Source: Alcanivorax sp.
GTDB taxonomy: Bacteria > Pseudomonadota > Gammaproteobacteria > Pseudomonadales > Alcanivoracaceae
Length of the DNA: 48,420 nt
Assembly: GCA_013823245.1 (NCBI GenBank)
Contig: PNLU01000014.1
Span: forward strand, 1 to 48,420
Reading direction: 5' to 3'
Every line of letters starts with the position of its first letter. Position 1 is the first letter of the stretch. Below are positions 15,306-24,437 of the stretch, in pieces. Under the pieces are notes generated by a model. That model did no database searches and was not told the DNA's origin. It saw nothing but the letters and a program-made list of their open reading frames with translations. The position numbers were made by a program, and so were the translations under genes.

Positions 15306-16217
15306 ATGATGTCTTCATCAAGGGCCATATATATGCTGCCGGCGCTCGCTCTGAGCGTGCTGGCTATCGTGCTTGCCATCATTGGCCTGAGCCGCGAACC
15401 GACGCCGCCTGCGCCGACCTCGCCGGAAGGTGAGCCGTTGTTGATCACGGAATCCCCTGCTGACGATCCCCGGTCGCGTCACCGCTACTGGGCGTTTGCA
15501 CGTACGGTTGAGGCCGGTGCCGAACTGACCGGCGATGATCTGGTCGAGGTGACCGCCGTTCAGGCTGTGTCTGGCGCCATCGAGGTGCAAACGCCTTTGG
15601 TGGGGCAGACGGTACGTCGTAATGTGCGTGCGGGCGAACTGGTGTCGGCATTTCACCTGGAGGCGGGTGGGGCGTTAGCCAATGCCTTGCTGCCGGGCTT
15701 CCGGGCCATGGCGCTGCCAGTGGATGAGGTCAGTGGCGTTGGCGGCTTGCTGGAGCCTGGCGATATGGTGGATGTCCTGGCGACGTTCCGGGATGCCGCA
15801 GACCAGCGCGGTGATCCCAGTGCCATGGTGCTGATGCGTAACGTGGAGCTGCTGGCCGTGGGCGGCGTGCTGCAAGGTGCTGAGCCCGATCCGGCCGCGC
15901 GCGACCGGCGTGGGCGTACCTCGACGGTGGTGCTCGCCGTGCCGGAAAAATCCGTACCCCGCCTGATGCTGGCGGCCGCCAACGGGTCACTCAAGTTGAG
16001 TGCCGTCTCTGCCATCGACATGGCTGACACCGAAAGCAGCGAGGATATCGAGGCGCGCATCGAACGGGTTGCTGTGCAGCCTGGCGAAGGGCTGGTGCGT
16101 TACCGTGAACTGTTCCCGGCGCCACCTCCCCCCGCCCGGGCGGCTCCGCGCCCACGTGGGCAGCAGGTGGAAGTGATCGAGGGCTCGGAAACAAGGAGTG
16201 TCAATGTACGCCCGTAA
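15306..16217 (+). CDS. cpaB: Flp pilus assembly protein CpaB/RcpC
   Basis: CpaB (RcpC) is a periplasmic, inner-membrane-anchored protein that works with the CpaC secretin. The 303 residues start with a membrane helix at about 10-28 and a Pro-rich linker. A SAF-like domain follows (RTVEAGAELTGDDLVEVTAV ... GQTVRRNVRAGELV), then the RcpC domain with MALPVDEVSGVGGLLEPGDMVDVL. The C-terminus is Pro/Ala/Arg-rich. An ATGATG pair begins the gene, so the start is uncertain by one codon. It overlaps cpaC by 14 bases. Confidence 0.88.
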   Translation: MMSSSRAIYMLPALALSVLAIVLAIIGLSREPTPPAPTSPEGEPLLITESPADDPRSRHRYWAFARTVEAGAELTGDDLVEVTAVQAVSGAIEVQTPLVGQTVRRNVRAGELVSAFHLEAGGALANALLPGFRAMALPVDEVSGVGGLLEPGDMVDVLATFRDAADQRGDPSAMVLMRNVELLAVGGVLQGAEPDPAARDRRGRTSTVVLAVPEKSVPRLMLAAANGSLKLSAVSAIDMADTESSEDIEARIERVAVQPGEGLVRYRELFPAPPPPARAAPRPRGQQVEVIEGSETRSVNVRP

Positions 16218-17370
16218 CCGTAACGCCCATCTTCTGTGGCAACGCCTGCTGCTCGGCGTGCTGTGCCTGAGCCTGAGCGGGGCCATGCAGGCGCGTGACC
16301 AGGATACGCTGCGGCTGGCGCGTGGCGAGCAGCAAATCCTGTTCTACCCCGACGGTATTGCCAAGGTGGCCACGTCAGAGCCGGATGTTCTGGCGCTGAC
16401 GGTCAGTCAGAGCCGTGAGCTGGTGCTGACCGGGAAGGCGGAAGGTTCCGCGATCCTGTCGGTGTGGCCACGCGGTGCTGACCGGCCCGAGCGCACGACG
16501 GTGGTGGTGTCGCCCACCAGTGGCGCGCGCTTGCCTTTCGGCACTCAGGTGCAGACAGATATCCGCATCGTCGAAGTCAGCCGTACGCAGCTTAACTCTG
16601 CCGGGATCGCGTGGAGCAAATCGCGCAGTGGCAGCACCTTCGGTATTGCGCCACCGGGCAGCGGTTTCCTGGAGGGTGGCAGCGTCTCGCCCCTGTCGAG
16701 CGAAACGTTCAATATTTTCCGGGTGGGCAGTAGCAGCCTGACCGCCATTTCGGCGCTGGAGGCGGGCGGTTTTGCCTACACGCTGGCGGAGCCGAGCCTG
16801 ACCAGTCTCAGCGGCCAGAACGCGACGTTCCTGTCCGGCGGTGAATTCCCGGTGCCGACCCGTGCCGATACGACCGGTACGCAGATCGAGTACAAGGAAT
16901 TTGGTGTTGGCCTGTCGCTGACTCCCACCGTGGTCAGTGGCGAGCAGATCATCCTGCGGGTGGCGCCGGAAGTGAGTGAGCTGGATTTCAGTGCCGGCAT
17001 CGCCAGTGGCGGTGTGCAGGTGCCCGCCCTGCGCGTGCGACGCTCGGAGACGACCGTATCGCTGGCGCCGGGCGAGACGTTCATCATCAGCGGGCTGGTC
17101 AGCCGTAATACCATCAATGCCAGTGATCGTTTGCCGGGGCTTGGCAATCTGCCGGTGCTGGGCGCTTTCTTCCGTTCCAGCCGTATTGAGCGGGAAGACA
17201 AGGAACTCATCATGCTGGTGACGCCGCATCTGGTGTCGCCCGCAGCAGTGGGTGCGCCGCCGCCTTCGCTGCCGGGGGCCGCTGAAGATGCCAGCAGCAT
17301 GGGCTGGCTGGACATGATGCTGGAGACACAGCGCGGGTCGAAGCCGGTCCGCCATGGACTGAGTTGGTAA
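16204..17370 (+). CDS. cpaC: Tad secretin CpaC/RcpA
   Basis: This outer-membrane secretin forms the pore through which the Flp pilus exits. The 388-residue product has a signal peptide (about residues 1-30). Next comes an N-terminal pilus/BON-type domain (LRLARGEQQILFYPDGIAKV ... GSAILSVWP). The secretin core contains YKEFGVGLSLTPTVVSGEQI, APGETFIISGLVSR, LPGLGNLPVLGAFFRS and ELIMLVTPHLV. The ATG at 16204 is preferred over an in-frame GTG at 16198, because GTG would overlap the Shine-Dalgarno AAGGAG. At under 400 residues it is on the short side for CpaC. Confidence 0.92.
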   Translation: MYARNRNAHLLWQRLLLGVLCLSLSGAMQARDQDTLRLARGEQQILFYPDGIAKVATSEPDVLALTVSQSRELVLTGKAEGSAILSVWPRGADRPERTTVVVSPTSGARLPFGTQVQTDIRIVEVSRTQLNSAGIAWSKSRSGSTFGIAPPGSGFLEGGSVSPLSSETFNIFRVGSSSLTAISALEAGGFAYTLAEPSLTSLSGQNATFLSGGEFPVPTRADTTGTQIEYKEFGVGLSLTPTVVSGEQIILRVAPEVSELDFSAGIASGGVQVPALRVRRSETTVSLAPGETFIISGLVSRNTINASDRLPGLGNLPVLGAFFRSSRIEREDKELIMLVTPHLVSPAAVGAPPPSLPGAAEDASSMGWLDMMLETQRGSKPVRHGLSW

Positions 17371-17391
17371 TCGCCATGCGGGACTATCGCC

Positions 17392-18606
17392 ATGCGAGAT
17401 CATGATGTTGTACTGGGGGTGCTGGACGATGACGGACTGCGAGGCTGGCTGAGAGGCGTCTTCGATGAGACGCTGCGGCTCGAGGATGTCTCCCGTGCGG
17501 ATATTTCACGCATCCTGCGTATGCTGGAAGCCACCAATGCCCACATTGCCATGGTGGAAGTGGATGAGGCCGGGCTGAATCAGGCGCTGGCGATCATCAT
17601 GGCCATCAGTACGGCGCGCCCCTGGGTGACCGTTGTGGCCGTGTGCCGGGCACCCCATCAGGAAATGCTGTTGCAGTGTATGCGTGCCGGCGCCCGGGAT
17701 TGCCTGAGTGCGGGCACGGACATGGCCGAGGTGCGTGAACGGCTGCGCCGTCATCAGCTGGTTCGTCCTCCGGCCCTGAGCGCACAAACCAGCGTCAGCA
17801 ATCTGATTATTGTCGCCGGGGCCGATTCGCTCGTGGATACCGGCTTTTTTACCCAGAATCTCGCCGTGTCGATGGCCGCTCGTGTGCGCGGACAGCGCAC
17901 GCTGGCTATCGATGCCGTGCCGCGAGGGAACGGCCTCTTCTATCTGGACGCGCGCACGGACTTTGGTCTGGAAAACCTGCTCGCGAATCCGGAATCCCTG
18001 GATGAAAAGCTGATCGATACCGCACTGGATGAATTCCGACCGGGCCTGCGTTTGTTGCATGGCGGCATTGATCGCGCCCGCATTTCCGGTGATCGCGCAG
18101 CGGACCTGTTCATCGCGCTGAACCGGTTGATGAGTGTGTTTGATGTGGTGCTGATCAATGCTGGCGGACCCGGCCAGTGCAGCTGGATTCATCATCTGGG
18201 CATCCATGCGCGTCAGTTGATCTTGCTGGCGACACCAGAGGTGCATCAGATCCAGGCGCTGCGTACCGTGGTCAACGACTGGAAACCACATCTGTCGGCC
18301 GTGGCTGAAATCAGCCTGGTGCTGGATGGACATGAAACCGGTATCACGCCCACGGATGATGAAATTACTGAACTGTGCAACGTCGCAGTGACGGCCAAGT
18401 TGCCCATGGACTGGCGCCATCGGCTTGAAGCGATGAACCTCGGGTTGCCCATGTGCGAGCAGGCCGCCCGCTCCGGCTATTGCCGACAGCTGGAGGCGCT
18501 GGTGGATCGCATTACGGGAACGCGCCTGAGCGGCAGTTTGCTGGACCGCATTCGTGGCTCGGTAACACGCAGACAGACATCGGTGTTGCGTGAGTCGCGT
18601 GAGTGA
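17392..18606 (+). CDS. tadZ: TadZ/CpaE-like pilus localisation ATPase with atypical Walker A
   Basis: TadZ/CpaE proteins place the Tad machine at the cell pole. The 404 residues show a receiver-like N-terminal domain (about 1-120, with MRAGARDCLSAGTD at the end) and a ParA/MinD-like domain (from about 135). The expected KGGVGK(S/T) loop is replaced by AGADSLVDTGFFTQNLA (142-158), so both lysines of the deviant Walker A are missing. Later MinD-like segments remain (LAIDAVPRGNGLFYLDARTD; VFDVVLINAGG; ILLATPEVHQIQALR). The gene position between secretin and TadA fixes its role. ATP hydrolysis is doubtful. The start ATG lies 21 bases after cpaC. Confidence 0.82.
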   Translation: MRDHDVVLGVLDDDGLRGWLRGVFDETLRLEDVSRADISRILRMLEATNAHIAMVEVDEAGLNQALAIIMAISTARPWVTVVAVCRAPHQEMLLQCMRAGARDCLSAGTDMAEVRERLRRHQLVRPPALSAQTSVSNLIIVAGADSLVDTGFFTQNLAVSMAARVRGQRTLAIDAVPRGNGLFYLDARTDFGLENLLANPESLDEKLIDTALDEFRPGLRLLHGGIDRARISGDRAADLFIALNRLMSVFDVVLINAGGPGQCSWIHHLGIHARQLILLATPEVHQIQALRTVVNDWKPHLSAVAEISLVLDGHETGITPTDDEITELCNVAVTAKLPMDWRHRLEAMNLGLPMCEQAARSGYCRQLEALVDRITGTRLSGSLLDRIRGSVTRRQTSVLRESRE

Positions 18607-18640
18607 GCCGACGCGCTATGTTGTGGGAGTAGAGTAGGCC

Positions 18641-19819
18641 ATGGCCGGACGCATTGATGACGAATACCAGGCGCTCAAGGCCCGTGCCCATCATGTGGTT
18701 GTGGAGCGGCTGGACGAAGAAGGCTTTGAAGTGGGCAAGGTAGCGCGCGATCGCCTGGTGGAGTTCGTCCGCGCGACCGTCAGCAAGTTTATTGCCCAGA
18801 GCCGTATCCCGCTGAGCAATCGCGACCTGGTGCAGCTGGGTAACGATCTGGTCGATGAGGTCGTGGGTTTCGGTCCGCTCGAACCGCTGCTGCAGGACAC
18901 GCGGGTCAACGATATTCTGGTGAACGGTCCTGAATCCATTTATATCGAGGTGGCCGGGGTGCTGCAGAGGGCTGCAGTGCGATTCATGGACGATGCCCAT
19001 GTGATGCGCATCATTCGCCGCATCCTGGCTCCGTTGGGGCGGCGGCTGGATGAATCCAGCCCGATGGTGGATGCGCGTCTACCGGATGGCTCTCGTGTGA
19101 ACGCCATTATTCCTCCGCTGGCGCTGGACGGTCCCTCGGTATCGATCCGAAAATTTTCCGCCGACATGCTGACCGCGGATCAACTGCTGGCCAATGGCTC
19201 CATGAGCCAGGAATGTCTGACCGTGCTCAAGCGCGCGGTGGAAGGGCACCGCAATATCATCATCAGCGGCGGCACCGGTACCGGCAAGACGACGATGCTG
19301 AATCTGATCAGCAACTATATTCCGCGTAATGAGCGCATTATCACCATCGAGGATTCAGCCGAACTGAATCTGCATCATCCTCATGTGGTGCGGCTGGAGA
19401 CGCGCCCGCCCAACACCGAAGGGCGAGGACGTGTTACCGCCCGCGATTTGGTCGTCAATGCGCTGCGTATGCGGCCAGATCGGATCATTGTGGGCGAGGT
19501 GCGTTCCAGTGAAATTATTGAACTGCTGCAAGCCATGAATACCGGCCATGACGGTTCCATGAGTACCTTGCACGCCAACAGTTCACGCGACGCCATTGTG
19601 CGTATCGAAACCCTGCTGGCGATCAGCGGTTATGAAGCCAGCGAGCAATCGGTGTCCCGGTTGATCGCGTCGGCAGTCGATCTGATCGTGCAACTGGTAC
19701 GTCTGCCGGACGGGCGTCGCCATGTGCAGGAAGTGGTGGCGGTGGAGCAGGATGAGCACTACCGCTGCGTTCTGAAACCTGTCTATCGGAGCGAGGATGA
19801 CGCGCGAATGGTTTCTTGA
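18641..19819 (+). CDS. tadA: Tad pilus assembly ATPase TadA/CpaF
   Basis: TadA is the hexameric cytoplasmic ATPase that powers Flp pilus assembly. The 392 residues show an N-terminal domain (1-130, with [10 protein letters not shown] and NDILVNGP), then Walker A GGTGTGKT (210-217), the Asp box [10 protein letters not shown] (around 233-242), Walker B RIIVGEVR (281-288) and the His box [12 protein letters not shown] (302-313). All catalytic motifs are intact. It overlaps tadB by 23 bases. Confidence 0.96.
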   Translation: MAGRIDDEYQALKARAHHVVVERLDEEGFEVGKVARDRLVEFVRATVSKFIAQSRIPLSNRDLVQLGNDLVDEVVGFGPLEPLLQDTRVNDILVNGPESIYIEVAGVLQRAAVRFMDDAHVMRIIRRILAPLGRRLDESSPMVDARLPDGSRVNAIIPPLALDGPSVSIRKFSADMLTADQLLANGSMSQECLTVLKRAVEGHRNIIISGGTGTGKTTMLNLISNYIPRNERIITIEDSAELNLHHPHVVRLETRPPNTEGRGRVTARDLVVNALRMRPDRIIVGEVRSSEIIELLQAMNTGHDGSMSTLHANSSRDAIVRIETLLAISGYEASEQSVSRLIASAVDLIVQLVRLPDGRRHVQEVVAVEQDEHYRCVLKPVYRSEDDARMVS

Positions 19820-20726
19820 TTCCGCGATAACCCTGGCTGTGCTGGCCGGGGTTGTGGCCCTGTTGCAGGTGATCTGGGTGCTGTGGCGCGACACCCAGGC
19901 GCGCCGCGCGCGTGTGCTCGCGCGCATGGGCTCCGGCTATGGCGCGGTGGCGGGCGAAGAGGCGCCGCAGCGTCTGATGGTGACTGATACGCGCCTGCAG
20001 CGTGTGATGCTGCGGGGCGATATCAGCGTGAGCGAGAGCGCGTTCCGCGGCTTGCTGTTTCTGCTTCTGGCCGTGCTGGTGCTGGTCGTGCTGGTGTGGG
20101 GCGTCATTGCGGCGGTGTTGTGTCTGGCGACGGTTGGCGTTGGGCTCTGGGTGTACTGGTTCCGCCGTTACAGCGCCCGGCGGCTGCAGATCAATGAGAC
20201 CCTGCCGGGCATTGCGGATGCCATCATTCGCGGATTGAGCGCCGGGCGCACCCTGGATAACGCGGTGATGAAGGCACTGGACGAAGCACCGGAAATCTAT
20301 GCGCCGCTCGCTTTCCGCGTCCGATCCGCTATTGAAGGCGGTCGTGATTACGTGCCGCTGTTCGAGGACTTCGCGGATCTGTACCAGATTCCACCACTGG
20401 TGCAGATGGCTATCGGGCTGGGCACCGGCCAGCGCCATGGCGCATCGGTGCAATCTGTATTGGCGCAGCTGGCGGAAAGCTTGCGTGGTCAGCAGCAGCT
20501 GCGCCGCGATTTCATGGCGATGACGGGCGAGACCCGGGTCAGTGCAGTGCTGTTTGCGGTCGTGCCGATTGCGCTGGCGGCGTATCTGATGCTCGCCAAT
20601 GAGGAGTATCTCCAGGTGCTGCTGCACACGCCCCAGGGTAATCGTATGCTGATGGTCGCTGCGGCCTTCGAGGCGGTTGGTATCTTCTGGCTATATCGCA
20701 TGGTGCAGGGGGTGGGGCGTGTCTGA
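19797..20726 (+). CDS. tadB: Tad inner-membrane platform protein TadB
   Basis: TadB and TadC are GspF-like inner-membrane proteins on which pilins are assembled. The 309 residues carry a membrane helix at about 10-30 and a pair of helices around 83-122. A T2SSF cytoplasmic domain follows (INETLPGIADAIIRGLSAGR ... LGTGQRHGASVQSVLAQLAE), and there are two C-terminal helices. The start overlaps the end of tadA, with GGAG five bases upstream. It overlaps tadC by 8 bases, implying translational coupling. Confidence 0.9.
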   Translation: MTREWFLDSAITLAVLAGVVALLQVIWVLWRDTQARRARVLARMGSGYGAVAGEEAPQRLMVTDTRLQRVMLRGDISVSESAFRGLLFLLLAVLVLVVLVWGVIAAVLCLATVGVGLWVYWFRRYSARRLQINETLPGIADAIIRGLSAGRTLDNAVMKALDEAPEIYAPLAFRVRSAIEGGRDYVPLFEDFADLYQIPPLVQMAIGLGTGQRHGASVQSVLAQLAESLRGQQQLRRDFMAMTGETRVSAVLFAVVPIALAAYLMLANEEYLQVLLHTPQGNRMLMVAAAFEAVGIFWLYRMVQGVGRV

Positions 20727-21597
20727 CGGTTGGTTGTTGTTGTCGTTGCTGTCCGCCCTGGCGGCCCTGTGGGCGGCCCTCTGGCTGGCACCGGCATGGG
20801 CGCGGCGCGATCGCATCAGTCGGCGTATGGAGCGTACGTATATCCATACCCATGTGGATGCGGGTGATGAACAGGATGGCTGGTTGCTCCGCTTCTCCGA
20901 GCGCGCGCTGGGCACGGGGTTCCTGGCCAGTGATTTCAAGGAGGTAGACGAAGCCCTCTCGCGCACGGCCATGTCCCGGGAGCGGATTGTGCTGACCTAC
21001 TCGCTGGCGTGCTGGGTATTGCCTGTTGCGCTGGCGTTGCTCGGTACGCTGATGTACGGCGCATTGGGTGGGTTGGCGGCGCTGGCCCTGAGTTTTGTTC
21101 TGGTACGCCGCATTATTCGCAAGCGCGGCGAACAGGCTGAAACCCAGATGAATCGGGAGGCTGTGGCGCTGTGTCAGTTGATGCGCATGTTTCTGGAAAC
21201 CGGCATGACACTGGAGCGTGCGTTTCGCACCTTGGCTCAACAGGCCGGGCCGTTAATGCCAGTGCTGGTCCGGCATATCGATGCATTCAACCGTCGCATT
21301 GATGCAGGCATGGATCGGACGCGCGCGCTGGCGGAGCTGGGGCATAACCGTAACGTGCCGGTGCTGTACGACCTGACGGTGATTCTGCGCCAGACGGGCG
21401 TGTTGGGGACAGGTGCGGGTGATGCTATCAATGCGTTGATCCAGCGCGCCAATGAAGTAGAACGCGCACGCTTGCAAGAGGCGGCCAGCAAAGTGAGCGC
21501 GAAGATGTCGGCCGTGATGGTGCTGTGCATGCTGCCGGCACTGATGATTCTGATTGCGGGGCCGGGCCTGGTCTCGTTCTCCGAGTTGCTCAGATAG
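20719..21597 (+). CDS. tadC: Tad inner-membrane platform protein TadC
   Basis: This second GspF-like platform protein has 292 residues from a GTG start (VSDGWLLL...). There is an N-terminal helix (about 4-25), two central helices (about 90-130), the T2SSF domain (REAVALCQLMRMFLETGMTLERAF ... RQTGVLGTGAGDAINALI) and a C-terminal helix (KMSAVMVLCMLPALMILI). The frame is open 42 bases upstream, deeper inside tadB; the GTG with G-rich upstream sequence gives the usual overlap and TadC length. Confidence 0.88.
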   Translation: MSDGWLLLSLLSALAALWAALWLAPAWARRDRISRRMERTYIHTHVDAGDEQDGWLLRFSERALGTGFLASDFKEVDEALSRTAMSRERIVLTYSLACWVLPVALALLGTLMYGALGGLAALALSFVLVRRIIRKRGEQAETQMNREAVALCQLMRMFLETGMTLERAFRTLAQQAGPLMPVLVRHIDAFNRRIDAGMDRTRALAELGHNRNVPVLYDLTVILRQTGVLGTGAGDAINALIQRANEVERARLQEAASKVSAKMSAVMVLCMLPALMILIAGPGLVSFSELLR

Positions 21598-21612
21598 ACG
21601 CGAACAGAGGCG

Positions 21613-22299
21613 ATGAGGCAGATGATAAAGCGCGTAGGGATACCGATACTGGCGGTGATGATCAGCGGCTGCGCCAGCATGGGCAACCTGGTCAGTTCAT
21701 CGAACGATGGTTTGCCGGGGCGGGTGAGCTGCAGTGATCGGGTGCAGCCGAGCGACCGGGTGCATCTGGAACTGGTGGACAGCCAGGCCGCCGAAGGGCG
21801 CCGCTATGCCGCGCTGGCGCAGCTGGAAAGCCGCCCGCTGGCGGCGCTGCCTCACTGGCTGCGCTATGGTCAGTTGAAAGCGGGGGTGAACGAACTGGAT
21901 GAAGCCGAGCATGTCTTCCGCACCCTGGTGCGGCGTTGCGGTGCCGGTGAAACCTATCATGGGCTGGGGCTGGTGCAGGTCAAGGCGAACCGGCTGAGCG
22001 AGGGGTTGGGCAATTTGCAACGGGCCCGTGAACTGTTGCCCGCCTCCGCCAGCGTGCGCAATGATCTGGGCTATGCCCTGATGCTCAATGGCGAGTATCA
22101 GCTGGCTGAGCGCGAACTCTGGACGGCGCTGGAGCTGAGTGACAACAACGCCGGTCCGGCCCGGCAGAATCTGCTGACCAACTATCTGTTGATGGGTCAG
22201 CGCGACCGACTGGAATCCTTCATTCGCAGCCAGCGCATTCCGGAAGGGGAAGTGGAGCACGCGCACCAGCTGGCTGCCGACATCCGGAGGGCACGCTGA
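21613..22299 (+). CDS. tadD: TadD-like TPR lipoprotein
   Basis: TadD is the outer-membrane pilotin-like lipoprotein of Tad systems. The 228-residue product has a lipoprotein signal ending in the lipobox ISGC (Cys about 20). Tetratricopeptide-like helices follow, the clearest being GLGLVQVKANRLSEGLGNLQRARELLP and NDLGYALMLNGEYQLAERELWTALEL. An in-frame ATG at 21622 is an alternative start. The stop codon touches the start of the next gene. Confidence 0.85.
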   Translation: MRQMIKRVGIPILAVMISGCASMGNLVSSSNDGLPGRVSCSDRVQPSDRVHLELVDSQAAEGRRYAALAQLESRPLAALPHWLRYGQLKAGVNELDEAEHVFRTLVRRCGAGETYHGLGLVQVKANRLSEGLGNLQRARELLPASASVRNDLGYALMLNGEYQLAERELWTALELSDNNAGPARQNLLTNYLLMGQRDRLESFIRSQRIPEGEVEHAHQLAADIRRAR

Positions 22300-22583
22300 T
22301 GTCTTGCATGAAGCACCTGGCTTTCGCCGCCGCCATATTGGCGCTGCCTCTGGCTGCCGCCGCAGAGGCGCCTGCGCCGCAATCCGGTTTCTCTGATGAA
22401 GTGATCCAGAAGCCACCACGCACGGAAACATCGCGTCTGCTCGAGATGCAACGCCGCTCCGGTGAGCCGGAGGAAAGTGAAATTCCGGCGTCGATCTATG
22501 TGGACACCCAGCGTCGTTCGGCCGACACCTTCCGCCGACCGATTCCTGAAACCTTGCGCGAAGACACGACGCGCAGCAGGTGA
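22299..22583 (+). CDS. Small exported DUF3613-like protein of the Tad operon
   Basis: The 94-residue product has a clear signal peptide (MSCMKHLAFAAAILALPLAA, cleavage near AAA-EA). The mature chain contains TETSRLLEMQRRSGEP, resembling the thr-Arg/LLxLQ-x-SG core of the DUF3613 family, which I recall next to tad genes in Pseudomonas and Burkholderia. Function is unknown; a periplasmic accessory of the pilus is an inference from position. It begins at the last base of tadD and ends four bases before the next start. Confidence 0.65.
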   Translation: MSCMKHLAFAAAILALPLAAAAEAPAPQSGFSDEVIQKPPRTETSRLLEMQRRSGEPEESEIPASIYVDTQRRSADTFRRPIPETLREDTTRSR

Positions 22584-22587
22584 TCCC

Positions 22588-24354
22588 ATGCGTAACCGGC
22601 AGCGAGGCGCATACAGCTTTCTTTTTCTGGTGGTACTGATCGCCGGCGGACTGCTGGTCTTTGCGCTGGGTGCCGACGGGGCGCGTTTGTATGCCCAGCA
22701 GCGGATACTGCAGCAGCAAGCGGATGCCATTGCTCTGGCGGCGGCTCAGGACGCGCAGGCATGTGGCGGTTGGAATGCCTCTCCTGGACAGGTACTGCAA
22801 ACTGCCAATGAGGCCGCTGCCCGGGCGGGTTATAGCGGCACGCTATCGAGCGATAATGTTTTACTGGGCGTGATGGAGTCTGTTGATCAGCGCCTTCGGT
22901 TTGTTCCTGTGAATGATATTCAGCGCAGTAATGCTGTATACGTGGCGCTCACTGAAGAGCGGCCACGCTCCCTGCTGGTGCCCGGGCGGATTTCAGGTAC
23001 GACAACACTTCGCGCCACGGCAGCGGCAAAGAAGGAACTTGTCGCCTCCGTTTCGGCAGTAGGGAGCACGGCAGTTGTAGGTGGTACTCAGGATAACGCG
23101 AACTTGCTGGGAGCTGTTCTCGGCGGGTTGTTGGGTAGCCCAGGGTCGTTCTCTCTCACCCCGACAGACCTGCAAAGCCTGTCATCAACGCTGGTCTCTG
23201 TGGGTGATCTCCTGTCGGCGACAGGCGTGGCGACAGTTGCAGAGCTTCTTCTGCTTGACGGGGAGGTCCTCGCTCTTGCGCTACGCGGTTTGTCGACGGG
23301 CTTGACCCCTGCTACCCAGATCCTTGATGCGCTGCTCATCAATGCGGGGATAGATACCGTCCGAATTACTGATGTGATCGAAGTCGTTGGCGATGCGCAG
23401 ATTCCCCCGGAGAGCAATTTCCCTCTTTATGATTTGCTTGTCGGTCTCGTTCTAAATGTAGCTGAAGGGCAGGTTTTCCAGTTTCCCGCCACTGGTTTAA
23501 ATATCGGCATTCCAGGGGTTGTTTTGGTCGAAACAAATTTGACCATCGCGATTAATGATGCGCCTGCGATTGTAACTGGTCCGGCGCGACAAGATGCATC
23601 GGGGGCTTGGCTCACTCGGGTCGAATCACCGGATATCAATATTGGACTAGAGGCCATCGTTAACCTGGGATTATTTGAAGTATTGACTCTGGGAAATATA
23701 CGCATCCCTATTGTTGTTCAGACAGGAGTGGGCGATGCTAGCCTTATTGCGGCGAGGTGTGCCGGGGGCATGAGCAATGCTGTTGAGTTTCGACTGGATG
23801 CCAGTTCATCTGTGGCGAGGCTCAGGACGGCTGTTATAGATGAGCTGACCGGCGTCATAGTTCAGGAGCCGATAAATACTGCGGTGGGGACTATTTATGT
23901 GCCTTTGGTGGGTACAGTGACCGTTCTTAATATCAGTGCGGATGTTAATGCGGATGTACAGGGTGATCGCCAGCTACTGGATTATCAAGCGGAGCTCGTT
24001 GGTGGAAGACCCGAAGAAAAAGGTATCGATACGGGGTATGGGGACCCTCAGTATGTGGGGGCGGGGGCCCAGGGGTTAGCTACTCAGGTCCAGGTACAGG
24101 TGTCTGTGTTGCAGGGAATTGACTCGACATTATTGAGTGCTATCCTGGGGATACTGATGATAAGTGTTAATGCGCTTCTTAACGGAGTGACAGGTTTGCT
24201 CGATAATGTGATATCTGCGCTTCTTGGAGATCTCATTTCTCCGCTGCTTAGCGCATTGGGTGCTGATCTGGGAGAGGCAGCATTCGAGCTCGTAGACGCA
24301 CAGCAAAGCAGACCGCAGCTAATCCACGGCATAGAAATTCTGGAGGACCAGTGA
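22588..24354 (+). CDS. tadG: TadG-like pilus-associated protein, divergent
   Basis: The 588-residue protein begins MRNRQRGAYSFLFLVVLIAG, the TadE/TadG-type N-terminal helix, followed by DGARLYAQQRILQQQADAIALAAAQDA, which matches the N-terminus of TadG-like proteins (DUF2134 group). The remaining 500 residues are unusual: long Leu/Ile/Val/Gly-rich amphipathic stretches (LLGAVLGGLLGS; LLSAILGILMISVNALLNGV), few Cys, and no von Willebrand domain such as some TadG carry. Base composition from about 23050 to the stop is visibly more AT-rich than the neighbours. The frame is open upstream to 22462, but the ATG at 22588 fits the family motif. It is the last gene of the operon. Confidence 0.75.
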   Translation: MRNRQRGAYSFLFLVVLIAGGLLVFALGADGARLYAQQRILQQQADAIALAAAQDAQACGGWNASPGQVLQTANEAAARAGYSGTLSSDNVLLGVMESVDQRLRFVPVNDIQRSNAVYVALTEERPRSLLVPGRISGTTTLRATAAAKKELVASVSAVGSTAVVGGTQDNANLLGAVLGGLLGSPGSFSLTPTDLQSLSSTLVSVGDLLSATGVATVAELLLLDGEVLALALRGLSTGLTPATQILDALLINAGIDTVRITDVIEVVGDAQIPPESNFPLYDLLVGLVLNVAEGQVFQFPATGLNIGIPGVVLVETNLTIAINDAPAIVTGPARQDASGAWLTRVESPDINIGLEAIVNLGLFEVLTLGNIRIPIVVQTGVGDASLIAARCAGGMSNAVEFRLDASSSVARLRTAVIDELTGVIVQEPINTAVGTIYVPLVGTVTVLNISADVNADVQGDRQLLDYQAELVGGRPEEKGIDTGYGDPQYVGAGAQGLATQVQVQVSVLQGIDSTLLSAILGILMISVNALLNGVTGLLDNVISALLGDLISPLLSALGADLGEAAFELVDAQQSRPQLIHGIEILEDQ

Positions 24355-24391
24355 TCGTCTGGCGGGAAGGCGCTTTCCCGGAGATGGATTA

Positions 24392-24419
24392 GCCGGGCTT
24401 CGCTTGCGCTCAGCCCGGT
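24392..24419. repeat. Palindromic intergenic element after the Tad operon
   Basis: CCGGGCT (24393-24399) and AGCCCGG (24412-24418) flank a 12-base loop that itself contains GCTTGCGC. No T-run follows directly on the plus strand (TATTTT comes about ten bases later), so it may be a weak terminator or a copy of a dispersed palindromic repeat. It lies in the 83-base gap between tadG and the desaturase gene. Confidence 0.4.
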
Positions 24420-24437
24420 CGATGGAATATTTTGGGG

